The position numbers and the translations under genes are program-made. A stretch of DNA of 64,000 nt, from assembly GCA_026391455.1 (NCBI GenBank), contig JAPLEH010000035.1:124001-188000 (forward strand), read 5' to 3'. Shown here in pieces: positions 17,690 through 24,802 of the stretch. Source of the DNA: Bacteroidota bacterium (GTDB lineage: Bacteria > Bacteroidota > Bacteroidia > Chitinophagales > Chitinophagaceae). Position 1 is the stretch's first letter; every line of letters begins with the position of its first letter. Below the pieces are notes generated by a model. That model was not told where the DNA came from. It did no database searches and worked only from the letters and a program-made list of their open reading frames with translations.

Positions 17690-17746
17690 TCACCAGTCCT
17701 GGAAAATTGTTTGCCGGGGTAACTTCACTGACAGGGACCATGGTGA
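17690..17746 (-). promoter_or_regulatory. Alternative stem after the arginine leader
   Basis: On the minus-strand RNA, TCACCA and GTCC (17746-17741 and 17738-17735) can pair with GGAC and TGGTGA (17699-17690) with a 2-base bulge. This uses the loop and one base of the 17728-17763 hairpin, so the two are either mutually exclusive or form a pseudoknot. No clear U-tract follows, so the mechanism is unclear. Confidence 0.4.
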
Positions 17747-17763
17747 GGGGTTCGTCCTGTCAG
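17728..17763 (-). promoter_or_regulatory. Hairpin overlapping the end of the arginine leader ORF
   Basis: An 8-bp perfect stem, CTGACAGG (17763-17756) with CCTGTCAG (17735-17728). The leader stop codon TGA (17762-17760) lies inside its 5' arm, so a ribosome at or near the Arg codons or stop would affect folding. Confidence 0.5.
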
Positions 17764-17882
17764 ATAACAGGGCGGCGTCGCGGGCGGGAAAAAGTAAACA
17801 CATCGAAACCAACAGAGTAAACTCCGGTGGTGATCGGTGCGTGGAAGGCCCATTGTTTGGTATGTGTCAGAATGTTCGTCAT
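17760..17882 (-). CDS. Candidate arginine leader peptide (40 residues)
   Basis: An ATG at 17882 opens a 40-codon ORF that ends at TGA 17760. Near its end it reads S-R-P-R-R-R-P-V-I (Arg at 33, 35, 36, 37). It sits between a good promoter and the first arginine gene, and its stop lies within a hairpin that conflicts with a second possible pairing. This is the classic layout of a ribosome-sensing attenuator. It matches no protein family I know. I infer that scarcity of charged tRNA-Arg stalls ribosomes on the CGC/CGA codons and changes the downstream RNA fold. An in-frame extension to 17987 would start upstream of the likely transcription start, so I reject it. Confidence 0.6.
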   Translation of the reverse strand: MTNILTHTKQWAFHAPITTGVYSVGFDVFTFSRPRRRPVI

Positions 17883-17883
17883 C

Positions 17884-17902
17884 TTTACAAACAAGTTGTA
17901 AA
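17884..17902. promoter_or_regulatory. 19-bp palindrome at the arginine operon start
   Basis: TTTACAA and TTGTAAA flank a 5-base centre, a perfect 7-5-7 inverted repeat. It lies just downstream of the -7 box and directly ahead of the leader ATG, where a repressor would block initiation. It does not resemble the E. coli ARG box. It could also fold as a small hairpin in the 5' UTR. Confidence 0.5.
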
Positions 17903-17910
17903 TTCGATAG

Positions 17911-17945
17911 CAAATGTATAATAATAGTTTAAATATCGCCTCAAA
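17911..17945 (-). promoter_or_regulatory. Probable arginine operon promoter
   Basis: On the minus strand an exact TAnnTTTG (TACATTTG, 17918-17911) is preceded by TTTG (17945-17942) at a 23-base spacing. The expected start is near 17905, ahead of the palindrome and leader ORF. Confidence 0.5.
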
Positions 17946-17967
17946 TTTTTTGTTATAAATATCAAAT

Positions 17968-18411
17968 ATGAACGAGCAGCAAACCAATCAAACCACGAAT
18001 AGTGACTCCCGGGCGTTGCCAGCGAAAACAACCTGGAAACAGCGGTTCAAACGAAATTTCCGAATGTTTCTTTTTGTGTTAGTGCTCCTGCTTGGATTCC
18101 TCGTGTACTGGTTTTACTTCAATGTGTACAGCAACGGTGAAAGAAAAGGCACCCTCATAAAAATCACACACAAGGGAAATGTCTTCAAAACGGATGAGGG
18201 CGAAATGTGGCTGAGCTGCCGGAATACGATCAATGCGGAGAAATTCTTCTTTTCGGTAACGAACGATAGTATAGCAACCGTGTTGAAAAACCTGCAAGAT
18301 GAATGTGTGCAGCTCACCTATGTGCAGTACCGGGCGGTATTGCCCTGGCGGGGCGACAGTAAATATATCGTAACCGGAGTATTGAAACTACCTGCACGTC
18401 AGCAGGAGTAG
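17968..18411 (+). CDS. Single-pass membrane protein of unknown function
   Basis: A 147-residue protein with a polar, basic N-terminus, one strong transmembrane segment (about residues 31-52, FLFVLVLLLGFLVYWFYF) and a soluble C-terminal domain of about 90 residues (YSNGERKGTLIKITHKGNVFKTDEGEMW, here noted in outline only). I recognise it as a conserved Bacteroidota protein type, sometimes carrying a doubtful 6-phosphogluconate dehydrogenase label; nothing in it supports that enzyme. It is divergent from the arginine operon and converges on the RsmI-like gene with a 13-base overlap. Confidence 0.8.
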   Translation: MNEQQTNQTTNSDSRALPAKTTWKQRFKRNFRMFLFVLVLLLGFLVYWFYFNVYSNGERKGTLIKITHKGNVFKTDEGEMWLSCRNTINAEKFFFSVTNDSIATVLKNLQDECVQLTYVQYRAVLPWRGDSKYIVTGVLKLPARQQE

Positions 18412-19106
18412 AGCAGGAATATGGCCGGACGTTTATGTATATCCGGAATGTCTTTTTTCCATTCGTTCACCGTCTTTGTCTTTATCCATTCATCCGGGCC
18501 GGTAATATTGGTCGCTATGCAGAGCCGGGTATTCCCATTGCAATTTTTTATGATTGCATCGATGAGCTGATTATTTCGGTAGGGTGTTTCAATAAACACC
18601 TGTGTGCAGTCTTGTTTGGCAGATAAGTTTTCCAGTTCACGGATGGCTTTGATGCGCTGTTGATTATCGATTGGCAGGTAGCCATGAAAATGGAATTGCT
18701 GCCCGTTCATACCGCTGGCCATCAATGCAAGCAGGATAGACGCTGGTCCCACGAGCGGTTTCACCTTCGCATGCATATCCTGGGCAATGGCCACCAATGC
18801 CTGACCTGGGTCGGCCACACCGGGGCAACCTGCTTCACTCACAATACCAACGGTAAGGCCCTCTTTCATATACTGGCGGAAAGCCGGTTGGGTATCTTCA
18901 CCGATTACGTGCCAGGTATAGTCGTCGATAATAATTTCTTCTCCGGGATGCACCAATCTCCACAATTGTTTGAAATAACGCCGGGTGGTGCGCTCATTTT
19001 CTACAAAGAATACACGGCATTCACGGATCGCCGATGTGATATAGGTGGGAATGACACCAAGTGCCTGATCATCTAACTGGGAAGGGATAAGATATACAGT
19101 GGACAT
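18399..19106 (-). CDS. RsmI-like SAM-dependent methyltransferase (tetrapyrrole methylase fold)
   Basis: A 235-residue protein of the tetrapyrrole-methylase fold, closest in look to RsmI, which 2'-O-methylates C1402 of 16S rRNA. The SAM loop is VSEAGCPGVADPG, followed by PLVGPASILLALMASG and VFIETPYRNNQLI. It is shorter than typical RsmI (about 280), so it may be the compact paralogue common in Bacteroidota, and the exact target is uncertain. Its start abuts the EI24 gene stop, suggesting co-transcription. Confidence 0.85.
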   Translation of the reverse strand: MSTVYLIPSQLDDQALGVIPTYITSAIRECRVFFVENERTTRRYFKQLWRLVHPGEEIIIDDYTWHVIGEDTQPAFRQYMKEGLTVGIVSEAGCPGVADPGQALVAIAQDMHAKVKPLVGPASILLALMASGMNGQQFHFHGYLPIDNQQRIKAIRELENLSAKQDCTQVFIETPYRNNQLIDAIIKNCNGNTRLCIATNITGPDEWIKTKTVNEWKKDIPDIHKRPAIFLLYSC

Positions 19107-19852
19107 CAGTTGTTTTTTACCTGGTGAACACTCAATGTGGCTGCAATGATTGCATAGGCCGGAGCCAGTATTACGATCAGGTGCATCATATAAAAAAGTA
19201 ACCCATTGCCGATCGCCAGCCCTTTATGATGGCCGGTAAAGGCAATACTTTGTGCGGGTGTAAAACCAGTACGGGCGATACTGTAATCGAGCATGGAAAA
19301 ACCAAAATAATAACATTCCATCAGCAGGGCAACGACCGGCGTGATCCAGCCCACCACCGGCACCAATGATAAAAGGATCAGAGCAACAAGGTATACCGAT
19401 TGCCAGCCGCAGTTACGAAGTGCCAGCAGTATATTTCGTACACAATCTTTCCGGATATCCGGCCAATTGAAGGCATGTTCTTTTCCTTCTATGATCGCCT
19501 CCGTTTTTTCGCTCAGGTAGGCAAACACCGGCGAACCGATGATGAGAATTAGATATTTAAATAGGGAAAAATAAAAAAGAAAGAGCATGAGCCGGAGCAT
19601 CATCCCGGTCATGACGAATAAAAAACTGAGCCATTCGTTCCGTTTTTTCTGCAGCCAGGTTTCGATGCTTAACTGGTTGCTCACCCAGGATACCACATGG
19701 TCTGCCGATTGCCAGAAGATGAACATACCGGCCACAAAGAGAAATATATAGATAATGCCGGGCAGCATGATCCATTTAAACAGGCGGTGTTGACGAATAA
19801 AGCGATGTGCCTCGCCCCAGGATTGTACAGCAATAACTATTTCTTTCAGCAA
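19106..19852 (-). CDS. EI24 domain membrane protein
   Basis: A multi-pass membrane protein with the EI24/CysZ-like fold (LPGIIYIFLFVAGMFIFW, LMLFLFYFSLFKYLILIIGSP, YLSEKTEAI, ALLMECYYFGFSMLDY). The open frame reaches 19972, but residues 1-40 of that version look non-coding and contain a 7-base repeat shared with 22134, so I place the start at an in-frame TTG (19852), right before LKEIVIAVQSW, where the family usually begins. That gives 248 residues. CysZ transports sulfate in enterobacteria; here the substrate is unknown. It overlaps the RsmI-like start by one base. Confidence 0.8.
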   Translation of the reverse strand: MLKEIVIAVQSWGEAHRFIRQHRLFKWIMLPGIIYIFLFVAGMFIFWQSADHVVSWVSNQLSIETWLQKKRNEWLSFLFVMTGMMLRLMLFLFYFSLFKYLILIIGSPVFAYLSEKTEAIIEGKEHAFNWPDIRKDCVRNILLALRNCGWQSVYLVALILLSLVPVVGWITPVVALLMECYYFGFSMLDYSIARTGFTPAQSIAFTGHHKGLAIGNGLLFYMMHLIVILAPAYAIIAATLSVHQVKNN

Positions 19853-19883
19853 ATCGGTAAATTGGCAGGTAAATATAGGAGAT

Positions 19884-19904
19884 GATAGTGAATAGTGAAA
19901 AGAT
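19884..19904. repeat. Short heptad repeat (GATAGTG, AATAGTG)
   Basis: Two and a half 7-base units. The 18 bases 19885-19902 (ATAGTGAATAGTGAAAAG) recur exactly at 22135-22152, on the other side of the mpg and transporter genes, in the same orientation. Confidence 0.75.
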
Positions 19905-19978
19905 AATAATGAAGCGGAAAAGCCTTTGGCTTTAAGTCTGCAGACCCGGATGTATTTGTGTAAAGTAATCATACATAG

Positions 19979-20593
19979 ATGAAAAAACTGACCAACCGAT
20001 TTTACCAGCGAAACGATGTACTGCAGGTGGCCCGGGAGCTGCTGGGAATGGTGCTGGTATCGGAGAAAGAAGGGAAACTGACTTCCGGCAGGATCGTGGA
20101 AGTGGAGGCGTACAATGGAATTACGGATAAGGCCTCACATGCATGGGGAGGCCGGCGTACCGCCCGTAATGAAGTGATGTATGCAGAGGGCGGTGTTTGT
20201 TATGTGTATCTCTGTTATGGTATCCATCATTTGTTCAATGTAGTTACCAATACGAAAGAAATACCGCATGCCGTACTCATCCGCGCACTCGAACCATTGA
20301 AGGGAATTCCGATCATGCTGCAGCGAACGGGTAAGCAAAAGGCCGATCATACCCTTACCAGAGGCCCGGGCAATTTGTCGAAGGCATTAGGGATCTATAT
20401 TGCCGACAGTGGCCGGTCATTAGCAGATACCGAACTGTACCTTGCCGACGACGAGTTCAGGTACCATACGGATACGATAGGCAGCTCTCCCCGGATCGGT
20501 GTGGATTATGCCGGCGAAGATGCCTGGCTGCCATACCGTTTTTTTGTAAAAAATAATCCTTGCGTAAGTGGCGCTGCCAGGTATAACCGGTGA
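19979..20593 (+). CDS. DNA-3-methyladenine glycosylase (AAG/Mpg type)
   Basis: A 204-residue base-excision repair glycosylase that removes alkylated purines. GRIVEVEAYNG contains the catalytic Glu that activates water, and KASHAWGGRRTARNEVMY, GGVCYVYLCYGIHHLFNVVT and TRGPGNLSKALGI are family hallmarks. Length is typical. It is co-directional with the transporter 39 bases downstream. Confidence 0.95.
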   Translation: MKKLTNRFYQRNDVLQVARELLGMVLVSEKEGKLTSGRIVEVEAYNGITDKASHAWGGRRTARNEVMYAEGGVCYVYLCYGIHHLFNVVTNTKEIPHAVLIRALEPLKGIPIMLQRTGKQKADHTLTRGPGNLSKALGIYIADSGRSLADTELYLADDEFRYHTDTIGSSPRIGVDYAGEDAWLPYRFFVKNNPCVSGAARYNR

Positions 20594-20632
20594 TCATTTT
20601 TTGAACACCGGATTTGCCAATAAGCATGTATC

Positions 20633-22135
20633 TTGAAAAAAAATAACGGGTTGAGCAAACAACAAAAAAAATTCGTTGCATTACTATCGGGCCTGGTAGT
20701 GGCCCTGTTACTTTATTTCATCAATCCATTCGGGGTGCATGATCAGGCTGCCTTATTATTGGCCATCGCAGGCCTCATGATCACCTGGTGGGTTAGCGAA
20801 GCCCTGCCCATGCCGGTGGTGGCCTTGCTGCCACTTATTTTGTTTCCCCTGTTACGTATCTCCAGTCTCGAATCTGCCGCTGCACCTTATGCGAATCCGG
20901 TTATCTTTTTATTTCTGGGTGGCTTCATGCTGGGGCTGGCCATAGAGAAATGGAACCTTCACCGCCGTATTGCCCTGAATATTGTACGTCTTACCGGTAC
21001 CAGTGGCGACCGCATCGTACTGGGCTTTATTTTAGCTACCGGCTTGTTGAGTATGTGGCTGAGCAATACCGCTACCACTATGATGATGTTTCCCATTGCA
21101 CTCTCGGTGATACATGTAATGAAAGAGAACCACCGGGGCGAGGGACATCTGGCAAATTTTTCCCTTACCATTATGCTGGCTATCGCCTATGCATCTAATA
21201 TCGGAGGCATTGCCACTATAATTGGTACACCTCCCAATGTGGCCTATGTAGGATATATTCAGAAGAAATATAATTACAGCATTGACTTTGTGCGCTGGAT
21301 GCTGATCTGTACGCCGCTGGCCTTGCTATTGCTTACCTGTTTGTATCTCACCATGGTAAAATGGATGTTTCCCAACCGCATCAAATCCGATCTGGCCACC
21401 AAAAATCTCGTGGATGAAGAAATTGCCAAACTGGGCCCACTTTCAAGTGCAGAAAAAAGAGTGCTGGTCATATTTTGCGGTACGGCACTGCTCTGGATAT
21501 TCCGTGAGTTGCTGAATAATATACAGGGATGGGTAAAGCTGGATGATACGATCATTGCTTTGCTCTGCGCAGTGGCATTATTCATTTGTCCATCCGGCAG
21601 TATAAAACGGGGAGCAAAAGAAAGTATTGATGAGGAACCCGAAACCAATGCCCTGCTCGAATGGGGCGATACATCTAAAATGGCCTGGGGTATATTATTA
21701 TTATTTGGGGGTGGTATATCACTGGCGGGCGCGTTGGAAAAAGCAGGATTGATGCAGCAGATGGGACAATGGCTGGCGCAGTTTTCGGGCAATGGGTTCC
21801 TGCTGGTTTTTGTGATTACGCTGGTATCGCTTTTCATTAGTGAGGTAATGAGCAATGTAGCCCAGGTGATCGTATTTGCACCCGTGATCTCCTCCCTGGC
21901 CGATGCAGCGGGAATGAATCCGTTGCTGCTGGGCATACCAATGACGCTGGCGGCCAGTTGCGCCGGTATGCTGCCTATGGGCACGCCACCCAATGCCATT
22001 GTATTTGCAAGCGGTCATATCAAACTGCGGCAGATGACGAAGGCTGGGTTTGTGATGAATATCATATCGGTGATACTGATTACGTTGTTTTGTTGGTTTT
22101 TGTTGCCGTTGCTGATGAGTTCAGTTAATAACTAA
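20633..22135 (+). CDS. DASS/SLC13-type sodium:dicarboxylate symporter
   Basis: A 500-residue transporter of the divalent anion:sodium symporter family with about 11-12 membrane segments. Both substrate/sodium clamp motifs are visible: SNTATTMMMFPIA in the first repeat and SEVMSNVAQVIVFAPV in the second, plus PMGTPPNAIVFASG. It likely imports C4-dicarboxylates or related anions. The ORF begins with TTG at 20633; the nearby ATG at 20626 is out of frame, and the first internal Met lies within a membrane segment, so TTG is probably the true start. Confidence 0.92.
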   Translation: MKKNNGLSKQQKKFVALLSGLVVALLLYFINPFGVHDQAALLLAIAGLMITWWVSEALPMPVVALLPLILFPLLRISSLESAAAPYANPVIFLFLGGFMLGLAIEKWNLHRRIALNIVRLTGTSGDRIVLGFILATGLLSMWLSNTATTMMMFPIALSVIHVMKENHRGEGHLANFSLTIMLAIAYASNIGGIATIIGTPPNVAYVGYIQKKYNYSIDFVRWMLICTPLALLLLTCLYLTMVKWMFPNRIKSDLATKNLVDEEIAKLGPLSSAEKRVLVIFCGTALLWIFRELLNNIQGWVKLDDTIIALLCAVALFICPSGSIKRGAKESIDEEPETNALLEWGDTSKMAWGILLLFGGGISLAGALEKAGLMQQMGQWLAQFSGNGFLLVFVITLVSLFISEVMSNVAQVIVFAPVISSLADAAGMNPLLLGIPMTLAASCAGMLPMGTPPNAIVFASGHIKLRQMTKAGFVMNIISVILITLFCWFLLPLLMSSVNN

Positions 22136-22154
22136 TAGTGAATAGTGAAAAGTA
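22134..22154. repeat. Short heptad repeat after the DASS gene
   Basis: Two AATAGTG units and a partial third. It contains the second copy of the 18-base sequence also found at 19885-19902, starting at the transporter stop codon. Confidence 0.75.
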
Positions 22155-22320
22155 TTGCATGTGTCGTTTAAATTCCCTCCTGAAACTACTCTTCACATAA
22201 ATTTTTTGCTAACGGTTGGCGCTATGCGGCAATTAAATGGCAGTTATATAGTGTTGCTGTGTCTCAACGTCCTGTTGATGAATTTCAGCATTCATTTTTA
22301 TTTTAGTATAGGATCATCAT

Positions 22321-22353
22321 AAAAAAAGACGTATTCAACAACTTGAATACGTC
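22321..22353 (-). terminator. Intrinsic terminator of the PorP/SprF gene
   Basis: An 11-bp perfect stem, GACGTATTCAA (22328-22338) with TTGAATACGTC (22343-22353) and a 4-base loop. It is followed on the minus strand by seven T residues and lies 27 bases after the gene. Confidence 0.9.
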
Positions 22354-22380
22354 CTCACTAATATAATCAGGTAAGAATAA

Positions 22381-23394
22381 TCAGAATCGCGGACAGTTCA
22401 GCTTCTTCGCATTCGGGTCGGAAGGCTTCTTGATGTAGATCAGCGATACTTCCATACCACCTCTTGCATTGGTGGCGGGTTTGAGACTGGATGTATTGGC
22501 ATCATACGATACGCCGATATGTATACCGGAGAACTCCAATCCTACATAGGGAATAGCCGCATCATTCAGGCGATACCAGGCACCAATATAGAAATTAGTG
22601 GGGTTCTCGTCGCTGTTGTTTACATTATAACTGAATGCGCCACCCACTACCGTATTGTGCGCTTTTGCCTGCATACTGTGGTTGGCTGCGAAATGTAAGG
22701 CATGATAAGAACCGATAGGAATTTTTCCTCCCGCCTGGATCGTGGTACGTGCGGCGAGTAAATAATCACCGCCCCGGAAACTTTCCTTCGGACGATTGAT
22801 GTGGTACATCGAGGCGCCGATATAGAAATTATTGTAGCCGTTGGTACTTCCGTTGTAGAGGATACCCGCGTTCATATCAAAATAACCTACTGAAATTTGT
22901 TTATTGCTGAATACTTCACTGGTAACACCTGTAAAACCCAATGGAGTTAACTGGTCAGCAAAAAGAACTTTGCTTACATCCAGTCTTTTATTTACAAAGG
23001 CACCCTGAAAACCTGCGCCGATCTGGTGAAATCCGTCTTCATCCAAACCTTTATGAAAAGCGAGGGAAACGCCGGCATAATTGGTAACCAGCACACCGTC
23101 ACCGGCTCGGTCAGTCATGGCTAATATACCCACACCCAACTGATCTATTTCAGACAACCGGTTCTTCATCACACCAAAATCGATGGATGCAGTACGGGTA
23201 TCGAAAGCATTGTTGATAGTAGGCCATTGGTTGCGGAAATTTCCGGCAATACGAAAGCTACCATCAAATTTTCCCGTAAGAGCCGGGTTGAGGGTTAACG
23301 GAGATGCAAAAAATTGCGAAAAATTAGGATCCTGAGCTTTTAACTCACTGGCCAAAATCACGCAAGCAGAAAGTATGAACGTTAATTTTTTCAT
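22381..23394 (-). CDS. PorP/SprF family type IX secretion-associated membrane protein
   Basis: A 337-residue outer-membrane protein of the PorP/SprF family. After the signal peptide (ending LKAQ) it starts with the signature DPNFSQFFASPLTLNPALTGKFDGS, then RIAGNFRNQWPTI and the conserved LSYNV-like beta strands. PorP/SprF proteins help secrete or display large adhesins, often encoded directly upstream. No such adhesin is next to this copy, so its partner lies elsewhere. An alternative start at 23418 (8 residues longer) is possible. It ends with a strong terminator and stands alone. Confidence 0.92.
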   Translation of the reverse strand: MKKLTFILSACVILASELKAQDPNFSQFFASPLTLNPALTGKFDGSFRIAGNFRNQWPTINNAFDTRTASIDFGVMKNRLSEIDQLGVGILAMTDRAGDGVLVTNYAGVSLAFHKGLDEDGFHQIGAGFQGAFVNKRLDVSKVLFADQLTPLGFTGVTSEVFSNKQISVGYFDMNAGILYNGSTNGYNNFYIGASMYHINRPKESFRGGDYLLAARTTIQAGGKIPIGSYHALHFAANHSMQAKAHNTVVGGAFSYNVNNSDENPTNFYIGAWYRLNDAAIPYVGLEFSGIHIGVSYDANTSSLKPATNARGGMEVSLIYIKKPSDPNAKKLNCPRF

Positions 23395-23573
23395 CACAGC
23401 TATTAAAGTTTTTTTCATTGTCGGACGATGAAACGTGCTACAGCCTGGAAATTAGTAAACGCGGAAGCCTTTTTGTAATTGCCCAATCCTGCAAAATGTT
23501 TAGTCGTCCGGTACGAATTCGAAAAGTACAACAAAAAAAAGACCTGAAAAAGAGAAAAATTGCTGCATGGGAC

Positions 23574-23608
23574 TTGTTGCTGGTTGCTTGATGCCGGTTG
23601 CGGGTTGG
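23574..23608. repeat. Heptad array, consensus NGGTTGC
   Basis: Five consecutive 7-base units such as TGGTTGC and CGGTTGC. Its complement (GCAACCN) matches the units of the arrays at 23795 and 24008, so the three are related and lie in opposite orientations. Confidence 0.8.
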
Positions 23609-23794
23609 GGCGTGTAATGACAGAGGTACTTAATACTTTCCAAACCGGTTTAAAACAAGATAACGTGTTGATTATATAAGGATTAACCCTTTGGGTAGTA
23701 GTATTTACGCAAGTGTTTTCAGTCAGAGAATTTACAAAATTGCAGGCAATTAAAAGTTAACAACCGTTAGGTACGCAAACGGCCACCGCAGGCA

Positions 23795-23837
23795 CACCAA
23801 CCAACTAACAAGGAAGCAACCCGCAACTAACAACCAT
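23795..23837. repeat. Heptad array, consensus CAACTAA/CAACCCG
   Basis: About six units beginning with CAAC, all 7 bases long except one of 8. CAACTAA occurs twice. Part of the same dispersed class. Confidence 0.75.
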
Positions 23838-23893
23838 TATTGTCCGGGGAAAGTTTTTGCAAAACCCTGAAACATTGCCCCAGAGCGGGTTCT

Positions 23894-23971
23894 AGCCCCT
23901 CTCCTTTGGGGTTTCTGAGTATGCACAACGTGCGGAAGAAAGAAACGCGTGTAGCGCTTGGGGAGGGGTCT
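23894..23971. repeat. CCCCTCTCC hairpin element
   Basis: AGCCCCTCTCC (23894-23904) can pair, with a bulge, with GGGGAGGGGTCT (23960-23971) around a loop of about 55 bases. The composition differs from its surroundings. I recall similar CCCTCTCC-type hairpin repeats in Bacteroidota spacers, but only one copy is visible here. Confidence 0.4.
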
Positions 23972-24007
23972 GAATTGATTTTCAAACTAATAAATAGTTT
24001 TACCGGA

Positions 24008-24042
24008 CAACAATAACTAACAACCCGCAACCTGCAACTACA
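24008..24042. repeat. Heptad array running into the upp stop codon
   Basis: Units AACTAAC, AACCCGC, AACCTGC and a degenerate fifth. The array overlaps the last codons of upp (24038-24042). Confidence 0.75.
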
Positions 24043-24688
24043 TCTGCACCTTCGTTCCAAAGGCCAGATCTCCGGCATCACCCAGTCCCGGTACGATATA
24101 CCCCTTCGCTGTAAGCTCATCATCAATATCCCCGCACCAAACGGTGGCAGACGGCTCTTCGCGAACCACATATTCGATACCCACCGTGCAGGCAATGGCC
24201 GCTACAATATGAATCTCTTTAGGACGGCCTTCTTCTTTCAGAAAATGAATGGTCTTCACCAGTGAAGAACCTGTGGCCAGCATGGGGTCTGAAATAATCA
24301 CCACCCTGTTTTCCAACTCGGGACAGGATACATAATCCAGGCTGATTTCAAAACTGCCATCTTTATTATGTTTCCGGTAGGCCGAAATAAATGCATTGTC
24401 CGCCTGATCAAAATAATTGAGCAATCCATTATGCAACGGAAGCCCGGCTCGCAGGATAGTGGCCAGCACCGGCTGCTCTTTTAGCATTTTATGCATGGCC
24501 GTTCCCAGCGGAGTTGGTATTTCCCTTTCTTCCCAGGTCAGTTGCTTACTTATTTCATAGGCGGCCACTTCACCAATACGCTCCAGGTTGCGGCGAAACC
24601 GCATCCGGTCGGTCTGAATATTTACGTTACGTAACTCACTGACCCAATTGCTGACCAATGAATGCTGCTGACTTAAATTGATGACCAT
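24038..24688 (-). CDS. upp: Uracil phosphoribosyltransferase
   Basis: A 216-residue salvage enzyme that makes UMP from uracil and PRPP. The PRPP-binding loop is VIISDPMLATGSSLV, ATILRAGLPLHNGLL is the second PRPP contact, and the C-terminal YIVPGLGDAGDLAFGT is the uracil-binding hood. Start 24688 (MVINLSQQHSLV) is preferred over 24766, because the extension is atypical and overlaps the promoter. It is divergent from the AnmK-like gene, with interleaved promoters. Confidence 0.95.
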   Translation of the reverse strand: MVINLSQQHSLVSNWVSELRNVNIQTDRMRFRRNLERIGEVAAYEISKQLTWEEREIPTPLGTAMHKMLKEQPVLATILRAGLPLHNGLLNYFDQADNAFISAYRKHNKDGSFEISLDYVSCPELENRVVIISDPMLATGSSLVKTIHFLKEEGRPKEIHIVAAIACTVGIEYVVREEPSATVWCGDIDDELTAKGYIVPGLGDAGDLAFGTKVQM

Positions 24689-24722
24689 GGTTGTTTTCCT
24701 TTTGGGGTGAAAGGCCGCAAGA

Positions 24723-24755
24723 TTGCTGACCCGCCTCGTAAAAACAGTATTTTTG
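24723..24755 (+). promoter_or_regulatory. Probable promoter of the AnmK-like gene
   Basis: TTG at 24723-24725, 22 bases, then an exact TAnnTTTG (TATTTTTG) at 24748-24755, 47 bases before the ATG at 24803. Confidence 0.4.
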
Positions 24756-24763
24756 AGTTTTGG

Positions 24764-24793
24764 CAAAACTAAATTCTTAAATCAACAATCAAA
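24764..24793 (-). promoter_or_regulatory. Probable upp promoter
   Basis: On the minus strand TTTG (24793-24790), 18 bases, then an exact TAnnTTTG (TAGTTTTG, 24771-24764). It lies beside the rightward promoter, so the two divergent transcription units share about 70 bases of control region. Confidence 0.5.
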
Positions 24794-24802
24794 AATCATA
24801 TT

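Larger units (their letters stand above)
23395..24037. other. Repeat-rich spacer between PorP/SprF gene and upp
   Basis: This 643-base stretch has no gene I can support. It carries two separate 7-base arrays (23574-23608 and 23795-23837), the start of a third at 24008, and a CCCCTCTCC/GGGGAGGGG hairpin element around 23894-23971. All are listed separately. Confidence 0.65.

Noticed and set aside
21274-21999. 241-codon minus-strand open frame
   Set aside because: Lies wholly antisense to the DASS transporter, with repetitive Ser/Asn/Pro composition typical of reverse-frame reading.
23827-24195. 122-codon minus-strand open frame overlapping upp
   Set aside because: Runs through repeats and out of frame with upp; upp is clearly the real gene.
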